NCBI GenBank assembly: GCA_033977485.1
Contig: CM066991.1
Span: 133,195,999 to 133,259,998, forward strand
Reading direction: 5' to 3'
Origin: Hydrangea macrophylla
Taxonomy: Eukaryota > Streptophyta > Magnoliopsida > Cornales > Hydrangeaceae
DNA length: 64,000 nt
Shown here: piece by piece, positions 16,365-28,854 of the stretch
Position numbering within the stretch: position 1 is the stretch's first letter
How the letters are laid out: every line of letters begins with the position of its first letter
Program-made: the position numbers and the translations under genes
The notes under the pieces: model-generated
The model's database searches: none
The model's input: the letters and a program-made list of their open reading frames with translations, nothing else
What the model was told of the DNA's origin: nothing

Positions 16365-18259
16365 TGTAACAACCTTAATTTTCTAAGTGGTTTTAGAAAT
16401 TATTTATCTTATTATTTTTAAGTAGTAGACATTAACTATGTGTATGTATCTTAGTGACATCTAATAAAAATGTTGAAGTAGCGTGTACGGGTTGTTAGTA
16501 TGTTAGGTAGTGTGCTTAACATAGAAATTTAGTGCCCAGGGTCATGGGTACCCATTGGACTAATCATTTGTCACTTTAGAATACATTTTCGAGCCCATGT
16601 AAAGCCTTTTTGTGAGACCCTTAGACAAAAAACGGAATTTCAATATTTATTTGGGTGTGTTACATAGATATATACATTTTATAAACCCTATGTTTAATCA
16701 GTAAAAGAAAAGAAAAGAGAGACATGGGATAGATCAGTCAAGAGAGAGAGGGAGAGGGAGGGAGAGAGAGAGAGAGAGAGAAGAAGAAGAAGAAGAAGAA
16801 GAAGAAGAAAAGAGGAACCCCAAATATTGTTTTGCGAAATCATCATCAACATTGAAGCCCTAAATCGGTGAGTTAACTTGTTATTTTCTTTCAATCTCGT
16901 TTGATTGAAAATTTAAATGGATAGAATATTGAATTAGTATGGTTATGAATTTATGAGATTTAGGCTTTCTTTTATAATGATTGAAGTTGTGATTTGAGAT
17001 TTATAGATGAGTCTTGAATATACATTTGAGCAATTATTCAATTTTCGGGTTTGGGGTTTTCACGGATCAGATTTGAGTAGAAAATTCATAATAAATCATA
17101 CATTACAGTTTTTGTGATTCTGTTTGCATAGGTATGTAGGAAGCGCAATTCTGGACAACTTTTGTCTAATGGTATTTTTTCCAATTCTGCACCGTTTGGG
17201 CAGAAAATGCATATTACGGTTAAAATAAGCGTATTTGCTACATCATATTTTTTTGTGATTTCGTGCTCGTTAAGATGAATTAATTTGTTTGTACTTAGAG
17301 AGATATGAGTTCTCATATATAGTTGAGCTTTGTGACATTGTGACTGTGTGATTTTGTGTGGGTTATGAATCTGTGTGAACATGTAGCTGTTAATATGATT
17401 TTAACGGATATTTGATTTGAGATACATGAATCTCTTACAAAATTGAGTTTTGTGAAAAACGTGGATGTATGAACGTTAGAAAAGTCCATAGAGTTCACCA
17501 CTGCTCCATATGATTTTAGGCGGCGACTTCGTGGATGACCCGTCCTTGTGTGATTAGACGGCGACTACGTGGATGACCCGTCTCTTCATTTTTAAGCCTT
17601 ATATATGCCCGGCTTGTTGGTCTATTTCATGTGTATTTAGACATTGTTTATTGACGTCAAGAACGTAAGGACTAGCCTTTCGGTGTATACTCAAATCCCA
17701 GTGATACCTTATGGGAGTTGGGACGGAAGTGGGAGTTAGTATTACGTTAGGAGACACATGGGATATATGTGTAAGCTGGACCATGGATGGGTAGCCGAGG
17801 TGGTGAACATAAGGTGTAATAAAAGAAAATAATTTGTGGTGTTTTATTCTTGCGTTTAGAAGTTTGAATAATTAATTACCTCTTGCTGTAGTAGTGTCGT
17901 AGAAAATTGTGGATGCTTATTAATTGACTTTTCTAATAATCTTTCGTGTTGTAATCGTTGTGTGTGAGCGTGAATGTGATAACCATAGACTGTGTGTTAA
18001 GTTTTGGATTATATTTGGAGGATTTTGATGCGAGTATTTTATGAATTTATTCTGTTACTGAACTATGAGTTTGATAATAAATGAGTTTTGTTTAAAAAGA
18101 TATAATGTGGTTTATGAAAGTAATGTAAATTCAATTTATCTTAAAATGGTCTTTTAAAATTGGGTGTGGGTTGTCACCCTTGGATTTTTGGGCGGTTGAA
18201 TATTGATCAGGGTATGCACTTGATTGAATATTTGGCTTTCCAAAAATCGGGGTGTGACA
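16365..18259. mobile_element. Solo LTR, Ty3/gypsy-type, 1.9 kb
   Basis: The sequence begins TGTAACAACC and ends GGGGTGTGACA (TG...CA). It is flanked on both sides by the same 5-bp duplication GATAT (16360-16364 and 18260-18264). No internal polyprotein is present, so this is an LTR left after LTR-LTR recombination. Termini of the TGTCACACCCC...TTACA kind are frequent in plant chromovirus (Tekay/Del) LTRs; by that guide it lies on the minus strand. It contains a (GA)n(GAA)n run (about 16738-16809) and a local direct repeat GGCGACT(T/A)CGTGGATGACCC at about 17522 and 17561. Confidence 0.88.
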
Positions 18260-18264
18260 GATAT

Positions 18265-19354
18265 ACAGGTTAAAGGTCCATTATCCTCGTGTGTTAATGG
18301 TCATCTCCTATGTTCAGATTCTAGGATATGTAAGACTCCTCTTGCTAAGGCAAAATCTAAACATAAAGAACAACCTATTGCACATTTATGTTTCACGGAG
18401 CAAAAAGAAGAAGATAAAGATGATGAAGTTAGTAATTTGTGAGACTCTAATCTTTCTAAAGTTCATATTGACGCTCTCAAGGTGTTGAAGAGTGTGAGTG
18501 TGCCCCCCGCTCTTAGCTTTAATGCATATGGAGTTCCTGAGCATCACGTGAGGTCTGGCTTTTTTATCCAAGAATGAGGTTGCGTGTTCCCATGATGTTG
18601 ATGGTACAAATGCTAATGTTGACGATATACATGCTAATGATGATAACCCTAAAGTCAACTTTTCTAAAGTTGTTGGCTATAGGTTTAAAGGAGATAGTTG
18701 TCCTTCCTTCCTTTAAAGTGTCGGACCTTCAGCCCCATGTTGTCCCTCCAGTCGTCCACATGTTGCCATATCCCGCCACGTATCCTATGGGTTCCACCGA
18801 GGTTATTGCTAAGGAAAGCTCCTATGCAGACGCCCATGTGATACATAGTGCAAGTTGCTTCGTTGTTGTAACATGGTGGGCCCTCCATATGTTTTTGTTG
18901 ATATTTCTCACATTGGTCCTCCTTTTGTGGACCCTAGGTATATTTTTGATGTTATGGACCCCACGGTTATACATGTAGGTGCCCAAGCATCTATACTAGA
19001 TCAAGCACTTTGCTTTGGCCAGTTTTCTGGGATAGAAACCATGCTACTGCTGAAAGCTCGATATCCGTACCTAGAAAGTTATTTAGTCAACTCTTTTGTT
19101 CGACTCAAGGACAGCCGTTAACCAGCTTAGCTAGTAGTAATACTTGCCTAGGTCTGCCTATAGCTTTGTGTACTACTCCTGTCATGGATTCTTCTTTCAA
19201 CATGTGCTCTACATCTCTTGTTGCCTTTACTGTTTGCACCAAGAAAAGTGTAACCCCAACCAGAAAGGAGGTCTTGCCTTTAAATTTGATTTCCCACTTG
19301 GGTCCTCGCAAAAAAAAATTACGCCTCAAAGTCCCTATTGAGCTTATCAATGAA
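18265..19354 (+). pseudogene. Degenerate coding-like segment right of the solo LTR
   Basis: Broken plus-strand frames continue from the solo LTR into the L1-like ORF1 remnant. Recognisable phrases include SFKVSDLQPHVVPPVVHM, but stops and frameshifts are frequent. It is probably the variable N-terminal part of the same element. No domain was identified. Confidence 0.35.
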
Positions 19355-20600
19355 ATGAAGACCAAATGTGAGGACACCTTGGTTAGATAATTCTGTGAAG
19401 CATAAAAATCATCCATATTCTCTTGTTACTTCAATCACTGAAAGGTTGTGGGGTCAAAAAGGCGTAGTTGATATTTTGGCTAATGAATCAGGATTTTACT
19501 TCTTTACATTTTCTTGTGTGGAGGAGAGGGATGTTGTTTTAGTAAGTGGTCCTTGGTACATTATTGGTCAACCTCTTGTTTTGAGACCATTGAAACCAAA
19601 CTTGACTTCGAACAAAGATGAGGTTCATTCCATTTCGATTTGGGTCAACATGTATGGTATCCCGTTGGAGCTCTAGAATCTTAAGGGCATTAGTTTTATT
19701 GCTAGCTTTATTGGGAAACATCTGCAAGTGGACCGAATTACTGCAAGTCATAGACGGATTTCCTATGTCAGGGTTTGTGTAGAAATGAGTGGTGCTTAGG
19801 CCTGTCAACGGACCGGATCTAGGCCCGGATCCGGTCCGGATCGGACTCAGTTAGACGGATCTGAGCTTTTTTTAAAGATCCGAATCCGGATCCGGATCCG
19901 AATAGAGTTGTATGAAAACGGGCCGGATATGGATTTAATAGATCCGATCCGCCTAAGACCCGATCCGAATTTGTATATGTTATATATATATATAATATAA
20001 TATATGTTAGAGAAATCTCTACCATTGATTTTTTTAATCCAAGGGTGGGCTAAAATAATGTTGTAATTTGTTATGTTATGGTAGCTTTGTAAGATTCAAC
20101 TTAAAATTGGATTGTATTGGCATTTCAAATGAGTAATATTACTTTTTTACAAGCAATATTTCTATTCGGATCGGATCGGATATTCGGACCGGATATCCGG
20201 ATCTTCACAAATCCGGATATGGGATAAATCTCACAGATCCGTCGGATATACGGATCGAATTCGGACTAAAATATTTTTGTCGGATCCGGATCCGGATCTG
20301 GCCGATCCGGTCCATATCCGATCCGTTTACAGGCCTAGTGGTGCTCATGACCTCATTTTAAATTTTGCACTTGAAATTGAAGATGAATCAGGCGGAACCA
20401 CCTTTAGAGATATTATAGTGGAGAATCGATGGACTCCTCTCAGGTGTGCCAAATGCTCCGCATTTGGTCATAATTGTGCAAATGTTGCTAAACAAAAATC
20501 GGTTCACATTCGCCAGAGTTCCCGTAGTTACCATCCCTGTCCCTTAGTTCCTACTAGCTCCAATAAAAAGAAACCAGAGGTTAGGGTTTGAAAAGTGGTG
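19355..20600 (+). pseudogene. L1-type LINE ORF1 remnant (DUF4283 plus zinc knuckle)
   Basis: With the hAT insertion at 19797-20337 removed, the frames give a DUF4283-like stretch (SITERLWGQKGVVDILAN, then FSCVEERDVVLVSGPWYI, then SIWVNMYGIPLEL), then RRISYVRVCVEMSG, and on the far side RWTPLRCAKCSAFGHNC. The last is the C-x2-C-x4-H-x(n)-C knuckle usual at the end of plant L1 ORF1. An in-frame TAG at about 19674 and other lesions show it is dead. No ORF2 (endonuclease/reverse transcriptase) follows, so this is a deletion derivative or a fragment. Confidence 0.65.
19797..20337. mobile_element. hAT non-autonomous element with GGATCCG-type subterminal arrays
   Basis: The ends are TAGGCCTGTCAACGG and CCGTTTACAGGCCTA. 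The 8-bp TSD GTGGTGCT lies at 19789-19796 and 20338-20345. Both subterminal regions are packed with short CGGATCCGGATC words in both orientations, while the middle is AT-rich (TATATA). It is 541 bp, without a coding frame. It splits the L1-type ORF1 remnant, so it is younger than that element. Confidence 0.92.
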
Positions 20601-21165
20601 GAAGGAAAGAATAAGAGTAAAAGTATCATTTGTGATGTTGTGGATGCCTCTCATTCTGTGAGTAATATGTTCTTCACACTTTCCCATGATATGGATAAGG
20701 TTGACCTTGTCCCTGTCCAGGCTGAAGTTGTGAGTTCTCTCCCCGTTAGGAAATCTTCTGAGGTTGGTCCCTCTCTCTAATCATTTGATGGGGGACATGG
20801 GGATCCTAGCCCCATGCCTGCAGAGGAGGATGAAATTTGTGAGGATGCTCATCCCCTAACTACTGAACTACTGAAAACACTATCTCTAATAGACAGAGAA
20901 AATGGGAAGCCAAGATCAAGTTCAGTGGGAGCCATCCTAAGGGAAGGCACATATCTTGTCTTGTGGCCGTCTTTTTTTTGGCTTTTCTTGGGTTTGAACT
21001 TTGTTTTCTGTTCTGTTGCTCAGCCTTTGTTTATCCAGTGTGTGTTGCTTGTTCTTGGCTTGTGTTTTTGTAGGTTGAGAAGGGAGTCTCTCCGTCTCTT
21101 GGGGAGGATAACCTTTCTTCTTTGTGATTCATTTTCAATATTGTACTCTTGAATTCATGATTTTA
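20601..21165 (+). pseudogene. Tail of the L1-like remnant
   Basis: Two more broken frames follow (one ends SSEVGPSL, the next starts MPAEEDEICED). The sequence then becomes T-rich with repeated CTTTGTTTT-like words near 20990-21070, reminiscent of plant L1 3' untranslated regions. No poly(A) and target duplication could be matched. Confidence 0.35.
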
Positions 21166-21169
21166 GTCT

Positions 21170-22730
21170 TATTGGACACAAATTATCACCTAAACCAGGA
21201 GATTTAATGGATAAATTGTGATTTTGTAAATCTTAGTTATTGTTCGCTTGTTGCTAATAAAAATCTATTTCTTGTAGATTTTGGGAGCTTAGTAGAAGTT
21301 GGAACCAAGTATTTTGGTTCTTACCTCAAAAAAGGGCAAGGAACGCATTCTGCAGAGTCGAATCGATCTGGCTTTTACACGCGGATTGATCTGCGGTTTT
21401 GGACGCAGATTCTGTTGGCCTTTTTGAATATCGAATCAATCCGGCGTTTAGCCTGGGATCGATCCACCCCTGCTATGTTTTCCCTTCTTTTATTTATAAG
21501 TTTGCCATTTTTGTGGTTTTTGTATAAATAGATATAGATGGAGTTTTTTTATGGCACTCTTGTTTTTTTACTTTGCTCCCAACCTTTTTCTTTTTCTTCT
21601 TCTTCTTCTTCTTCTTCTCTCATTTTGGGAAGCCCATTTGGGTTCTCTTCCATTTGCTTTCTATTGTTGTAAACTTGAAGATTTTATTGAACTTTTAATG
21701 GTTAGGTATATTTTCTATCTCTTTTCCCTTGATGATACTGTTATGTTTTCCGTTATTAGTTAGATTTACAAAGGTTGTGGATCATGAACTCTTGGAATTA
21801 ATGTTGTAGCATCTTTAGGGTTCATTTGTGCAGGATTCAAAACTAGGGGCTTCATCTTATTTGCCTTGCATCTGTGATTGTCAAAACTTACACTTTGAAT
21901 CATACCTTATGTATTTTATATGGAATACTATATAACCTTATGTTTTTCACTCCATGTGTTTGATGAATGTTGTGTGTGGGATTTAAAACTTGGAGTTTTC
22001 ATCTTTGATGTCAAGCATCTTTGATTATTCAAACTCTTGGGTTTTAAATACTACCTTTTGAAGGCTTCATATGTGATTTGTCCACCAAGTAAATTAGTTA
22101 GTATAGGATGGACAAATCATTCGGCTTGGAAGCCATGGAGGTGTCATCTTGTATGTCATGCATCATTGATAGTCAAACGTTAGCTTCAAATTCGTTCTAT
22201 GGAAATCTCAAAGCTTTTTTCATCTAACACGTAGATGCACTCCTTGTGTTTAATAATATGTCACAATGAGATGTTACCTTAGAGTGTGCTTGAAACATTA
22301 GTCCATTTCATCTTGTTGTGACCCAAGATTGGGGTGGGGAATGATTCCAACCTACTGCTTTTTAGATTAGTTTTCATTTACCTTTACCCTCTAAAAACCC
22401 CAAAAGACGCAAAGTCAAAATTTCCCCCCTTTTTATCATCTTTTATTATCTCTTCCTTTTAACATTATAATTAGTTTATAAACTTCCCAAACGTTGTTCT
22501 TGTATCAATCCCTGTGGACTCGATACCCTACTTTCAAATGCTGCATTTTTAATAGGGTTAACAAAAAATCTTGATTTTGACATAATCACTTTGTTTGAGG
22601 TTTGATTGAGCTTCTTGTTGCTTCTATTGAGCATGGTCTTTGCACTTACTATAATATCCTGGGGTATGCCCCTTGTACATTTGTACACCCTTTTTGGAAT
22701 TTAGTTACACTTTTTCGAAAAAACAACAAC
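21170..22730. mobile_element. Probable old LTR-retrotransposon LTR/leader remnant
   Basis: Features of an LTR are present without clear ends: a TATA-like TGTATAAATA at about 21523, a CT(T)n run at about 21590-21620, and the phrase CCTGTGGACTCGATACCC at about 22511, which resembles sequence near the 3' end of some plant Ty3-type LTRs. A cluster of diverged palindromes lies at 21360-21466 (ATCGAT, GGATTGATCT, GAATCAATCC, GGATCGATCC). Between 21840 and 22240 there are three diverged copies of a unit of about 125 bp (GCATC...GATTGTCAAA). No TSD was found. Confidence 0.4.
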
Positions 22731-23218
22731 CTCGATCTACTTCTTTTATTCAAATGTGTGTTTTTTTAAAGGCTATTTAGATGTCTAATATTCGATAACT
22801 ATTGGTCAATTGCAAATATTTTACATGCAACCATTTATGTAGTGATCGTACAATATATCTTTAAAATACTTCTCAGATGTATAATATTCGACTCTTGGAG
22901 CGGCTAACTACCCAAGACATAAGTACTGCAGTTTACATGGTCCAGTGGGTTAGCATGTTATTTAATGGAACCTATGGAATTTACCACTTGGCTATAACAA
23001 GATTATGTTGGTCTAACTATAGCTTGAAGATTTTTGTTTTCCGAAACAAAAAATAAACTATAGCTTGAAGATTATTATTAAATTGGGCATAGTCTCTCAT
23101 ATAGAAAATTGTCATTAAATACTTGAATTTGAATAATTGATTCAATTGTGAACCACGTAAATGGTTTTGGTTTTCAAACAACCTCCAAATTAAACTTTTG
23201 CATATAGCATTGAATTGC

Positions 23219-23864
23219 TAGGACTGTCAATCGGACTTTGTGCGCGGGCCCGAGGAAAATATAGGCATCCTAAGTCCGAGCTCAGCCTATATCAAAACAC
23301 GCTCCTCTTTCCCAAACTCGGCCCATAAATTATCATGGACTTCGGGCCGAGCTCAGGCTGGCCCGAACAAGAGTGTCTCTTCTTGTTCCACTTTCACAGT
23401 ATATAACTGTAACAAGAATAATGACTGACAAAGAAAATGTGACTGAAAATAGTTACCTATGAATGAATATATAAAATTATTGATTCCATAGAACAATTTA
23501 TCTAGACATAAAACAGGTTACTGTTTCGCAGAATTTGTTGCTATTCAATGCCCAACATATACAAATCAAATAAAAAGAAAAACAATACCAGTGAGAGAGA
23601 AATAGAATGAAGCACAAAGAGCAACATGGGGACTGAAATAAATTGAGATGGAAAATCCCTAATACTCATGTACTTGAAAAAAAGCTAGAAAGGTCGGGTC
23701 TATCTCGGACTTGTCGTGTTGTATCCCGAACTTGGCCCGAAAACAAATCGGGTTTCAAATCGATCCCAAGCTCGGCTCAACCCATTCCCGCTTGAGGCTC
23801 AACCCGAATATTATCGGGCCGAACAAGCGGGCTTCGGGCTTGCCCGGCCCAATTGACAATCCTA
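23219..23864. mobile_element. hAT-like non-autonomous element with GGGC/GCCC subterminal words
   Basis: The ends are TAGGACTGTCAATCGG and CCAATTGACAATCCTA, the same TAGGNNTGTCAA pattern as the element at 19797. Subterminal regions are full of GGGCCGA, GCCCGA and CGGGCTT words. The flanks TGAATTGC (23211-23218) and AGCATTGC (23865-23872) agree at six of eight positions, consistent with an aged 8-bp TSD. No coding frame. Confidence 0.75.
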
Positions 23865-24133
23865 AGCATTGCTCAGAATAGGTGCATATTCAAGCCAAAC
23901 CGGACGAAGCTTACACATGTTTGAATTTAACTTTTTTTTTTTTACGTGAATCTTAAATTTAAGCTTGAATTTGACCTGTCGAGTCGAACTGAGCCCTTGT
24001 ACCTGTAGAACGCTGGTCGAGACTTGTATGCATCCTTTACTCGAGTTGCCGGTACAAAATCTACCAGTTTGGGTTATGGACATGACCCGTGTTCCTCCTT
24101 ATACTGCCGCAACTAACTTCAAAACCCTACACC

Positions 24134-24310
24134 TAGGGGTTGGCACACGTCGGCTCGACCCAAACTGAAATTATGAGGTATTTCAGTTCGGTTCTTTTCG
24201 GGTTAAAAGTTCAGTTTGGGTTGAAATCGAACTATAGTTTATACCTCAGTTCGGTTTATGGATAGGAAATCTTAAACCGAACCAGACCCGAAAAATTGAA
24301 CCTTTGGGAA
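24134..24310. mobile_element. Truncated hAT-like element remnant
   Basis: It begins TAGGGGTTGGCACACG, then has alternating TTCGGTT, TTTCGGG and GAACC-type words, the composition of the other TAGGGG elements. No inverse end was found, so it looks truncated. Confidence 0.45.
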
Positions 24311-24770
24311 ATGTAAAATGTTGGATTTTTATTTTTAGAAATATACGATTTGGTCCCTAATTATGGCCATTAATAGGAATTGATCCTGACTTGATTTGGT
24401 GGATAGAAATTAATTCTTAATTTGCAAGTTAATCAATACTTAGTCCCTATTCATAAATAGTTAGTGAAAATTCGGACCATTATACTTTATCATACATTTA
24501 TACATAATTGTATATATACACATATATATATATATTAAACATGTGAAATTCAAATGAAGTTAAATTAGGTAGTTAACATGAAACATAGAACATATTTTTA
24601 GGAGATCATGGATAATGGGGTTTATCCAAAAATCATGTTGATTGTATTTCAAAACAATGCATTTAAAATCTATATGTAATTTGTTTATTGTAGAAATGAT
24701 TTGTATATTTTATTGATTCGAATCATAGAAATAACATATAATTTTATGTGGAATATTGAAGGTTGCTGAT

Positions 24771-25295
24771 AAAAATGTGAGAAATTATCACAATATAGTG
24801 TGAAATTCATAACTGTAATTCATAATGTAGTGCGAAATCATACTGAAATTCATAATCTGAGAATTTGGTGATAAGCTTGTTGGAAGAAGTGACTTAGTTG
24901 TGAGAAATTTCGTATTATATACATTCAAAAAGTGAGAAATTTCACATTTTGTCCATTCAAAAAGTGATAAATTTGTTATTAGAGTATTCAAAATTGCCCA
25001 TATAATTAGATGTAAATATGTATATATGTACCACCAGCACAAATAAGGCGTGTGAATAACGGGTATGGCAAGTATAATCCATGAAAATCATGAATAAGAG
25101 AATAAATATTAGTAAAATCAAAGAGTTTCCTTATTTTACTCAACTTTCAAATTTTATTAAGGAGTTTCCTCACCTTGCTAAATAATGTAGTGAAATTGAA
25201 AGTGATAATTTCTCACTATTAAAGTGTACTAAGTGAGAAAGGTAGTGAACTTATGGTGGGATGTTTTCTATATATGATTCAATCATTAAGTGAGA
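24771..25295. repeat. AT-rich segment with GTGAGAAATTTC words (left part)
   Basis: The words GTGAGAAATTTC and TTTCTCAC recur in both orientations (for example about 24900, 24933, 25208). The same composition resumes right of the Helitron at 29204, showing that the Helitron split one older sequence. No gene seen. Confidence 0.6.
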
Positions 25296-27496
25296 ACTAG
25301 TCGATACACCGTGCTATGCACGGGCTGTACGGTATATGAAACAATTGCCAAACTGTACTCTAACAACTAAACTCCATGAAATAATGAGATTTCATTCAAC
25401 CTTTGGTGGGTTATTTATACATACAGAAATTTCACTGTAACTTCATTCTAATCATCACTGATAAATTGATCAAACACATCATTACAAAGTGGACTTCAAA
25501 GAAAATAAAGTCACTCATAATTAATACATTTGTTCAAATGCCTACATATGACCTTAAAAAATGTATACGTAAAGAGAAGAATGTACACACAACTTTCAGA
25601 AGAAGGCGTCTGAGTCTTATTTTAATTACCTACAACCATGCAAACCTGGGCATAAGAGAAAAGGAAAAAAGAAATAGTGAAATAGAAAACCCAAAACTGC
25701 ACTCATGAGTTGTTTGTAGTATTATGAGTTGAGTTAATTTCTTCTTCTTCCTTTTTTTTTTTTTTTTTTTTTCATTTGGCTTGAAATTCATAAAATCTAT
25801 TTTCTAAAACAATTTAGCCAAGACATGAAAATTCAGAATATTCAAACAGTTGGCTTTATTCCCTTTTCAATCTTATGTAAGCATATTTTAGGCACGATAC
25901 CACGTCACATAAAATTTATCCAAATCAATCGAAACTCTAAATATTCAGAAAACATAGAAAAATAGGAATTGCAAGAATTCCATGGAAATGACTTGCCAAA
26001 CACATTCACTTTGACCTTTGTAAGAGTCTACAAACTGTTGGAAAAAGAACCTAAGCGTGTGTTGGTGAAGACTTTGCCTTGAATGTATTTAAAGTGTAGT
26101 AAAACTATGAACTAAAAGCATATAAAAAGAAGCATATGCTTTAGCTTCTTAACCTGAGCATGCACGGTAAATTTCCAAATTTGGATAGATTGGGCACTTT
26201 GGCTTAATACTTGCTGACATGGAGCACTTGCATAAGAAGATAGAACTATTGGCTTAGATCCATAGAAATATTTGCAAATTCAAGATCCATGGGATTTAAA
26301 CAGCAAATAACACAAAAATAAAATCTACAATTAAAATCAACTGCCAGTTATATATAACAAAAAACTTATATGAATTAAATTATAAATCTTAAATCTAGAT
26401 TCAAAACATAGTGAATAATGCTAAACTACCCAAATTTTGAATTCCAAACTGGTTTTCCGAATACTTAGTCAACTGTGCCACACGATGTGATAGTGATTGA
26501 TGGTACGACAACCTACAAATGACAAAGCATTGGAAAAAAAATTTGGGATTCAAATTATATAATATGCAGAGATTGGATATCAAAGAAAGTTATCCTTGTT
26601 ATATAACAAATTTAGTGACTTCATTTTTTGCAAATCAAGTACTTCTCACTCTTCTTGGGGAAAAAAGAAAACATGAAAATGAATTACTTCTCACTCATTG
26701 CCTGCAACCATGTAAACACATAAATACCCAATTCATCAATCAAAGTTACCAATCTAAGAACCCAAACCCAAATCATAAAAAAAAATCACAATGTGTAATT
26801 AGCAAAGAAGAAGGAGAGAGAAATAGACCGACCTTAATCCTCAAAGGATGTTTCTCTAAGCGACTTCAGGGTACATAAGCTTTACTAGAGCAGAGAAGAA
26901 CATTAGATGTGAAACCAAATAAATATAGTTTATTTTTTAGAAGCCGAATAAGCATCATTGGCTTTTGGTGTGCATAAAAAATGTCTGGTTGTGTGAATGG
27001 GAGGCGAGTAGAAATCGTCCTTAATGGAGTAGGGTTTGAAGAAGATGAAACAGTAGCCTAATCAAGCGTTGCAACAAAATCAGATTTATGTGTGAATACA
27101 GAGGTGTGTGCATTTGTGTGTATATTGGGCTTCTTGTCACTTAAATGAGATTGCTTTTATTAAACCATGCAAAGTCCACTTGTACAAGTGTAAAGCCAAA
27201 AAAAAATTTATATGAATGTCTTACCCACACCAAACTAATATTCCAATGTCTTACCCACATCCCACAAATGAAATTTTGTGATTCTTCAGTTCAATATCCT
27301 GAGTAAGCATTTCTCTACATTTCTCAAGCTTGAGCGCCCGATTTCTGTTAACACTAAAAGTGAAGAACTTGGGCAGCCTGGGAGAATAGAAAAAAAAAAC
27401 AAATTTTTTTTTTGGTAAATTTCATCTAAATTATCTCACATGGGATCAATCCATTGAGCCTTTACCTCAATTTGTTCATGAGGTTTTCTATGTACC

Positions 27497-27802
27497 CAGA
27501 GCCAGCCTTGAGGCCATGACCCAAAGCGACCGCATGGGGCCTTATTTTTAGGCCTCATTTTCAGCATATTTTCTTCTAATTTCTATGAAACCTCTCATTT
27601 TTAAGTCTATTTTCTTCCTAATTTATACGAAACCTCTTATTTTTAAGCTTATTTTCTTCCTAATTTTATTTGAAACTTATCATTTTTAGGCCTAATTTCT
27701 TCTAATTTCTACGAAACTTAGTATAGAGGCCTCATTTTTTAGGCCCCTTTGAAAGTTCGCTTAAAGACTCAGACAATTTTTGTCATCTCAGGGCCGGCCC
27801 TG
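27497..27802. mobile_element. hAT element with CAGGGCCGGCCC ends (copy 1)
   Basis: Left end CAGAGCCAGCCTTG, right end GGGCCGGCCCTG. The flanks TATGTACC (27489-27496) and TCTGTACC (27803-27810) are an 8-bp TSD with one mismatch. Internal repeats of ATTTTTAGGC(C/T)T and CCTAATTT occur four or so times. It lies inside the Helitron and is related to the copy at 58864-59204. Confidence 0.85.
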
Positions 27803-28468
27803 TCTGTACCTCTATTTTCATTTAGAGAGCCTGAGCTATATCTTTTAAGCTTCTAATACAATTGAAACTGAAATTGAAACATGTATACCATAACTACATC
27901 TTAGATAGGGGTCCACAGTGATGTGATGAAAACCAAGAAGACTACCTATAAACATGTATATAATTTCAAAATTCTCTGTTCTAGGCATCTAACACAGACA
28001 CAATTGTTTGAATTTCAATTTGCTGCATTAAAACTTCAAAAATATACAATTATACAGTTTAGGCACAATTAGATAAATCTTGAACTTTCAACATCAGATG
28101 AAATAAGCAGGAAATAGTCAAACCTATGATATATTCATATATCCATAAATGTATATAAACCATAATCATAAATTACATAAAACATATCAAATTTGTGAAT
28201 CAGACTGACAACATGAGATTGTGTATACTATATAGAAAGTTGGAAACCTTAATGCAAATAGCAATTTACATCAGCAACAGATTTCATTTACCCAAAGCAA
28301 GGTAAAGATTAAATGAATTGAAAAATGAAATCAAACAATTACAGTAATGAAATACACAACCTTAAGTTTAGACCCAACTGAGTCATGATTAAGAAGAGTA
28401 TGAAGATAGGGGAAATTCTTTTGATTCTCACCATGATTTCAGTAAAGGGAGCAAAGAGTTGTACGTAG

Positions 28469-28493
28469 AGAGAGAGAGAGAGAGGGAGAGGGA

Positions 28494-28534
<41 letters not shown>

Positions 28535-28812
28535 TTTTCTTGATCAGCTTTAACACCCAAATTATATGTACTGTGTATCTATTGTGTGTATGCCATATTC
28601 AAAGAAACACGTGAACATAATGTTTTGAAATAAGTATGGGGAAATTAGGTGATGGCATAGAACTCTAAGATATGAAAAGAAAGAGGAAACATTACCAGAC
28701 TTAAAGAAACATAGGAATATTTCCTAAGCTAGATAGCCCTTCAAATCCACTGCGACACTTCAAGGATAAACAAAAAATTAACATCAAGGGGATTAATACT
28801 GAATCAAAAAAT

Positions 28813-28850
<38 letters not shown>
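28469..28850. repeat. (GA)n microsatellites
   Basis: Two AG/GA tracts, about 28469-28529 (with GGGA interruptions) and 28814-28850. They create spurious Ser/Leu open frames on the opposite strand. Confidence 0.95.

Positions 28851-28854
<4 letters not shown>

Noticed and set aside
28339..28560. Ser/Leu-rich minus-strand frame
   Set aside because: A translation of (GA)n repeats without family similarity.
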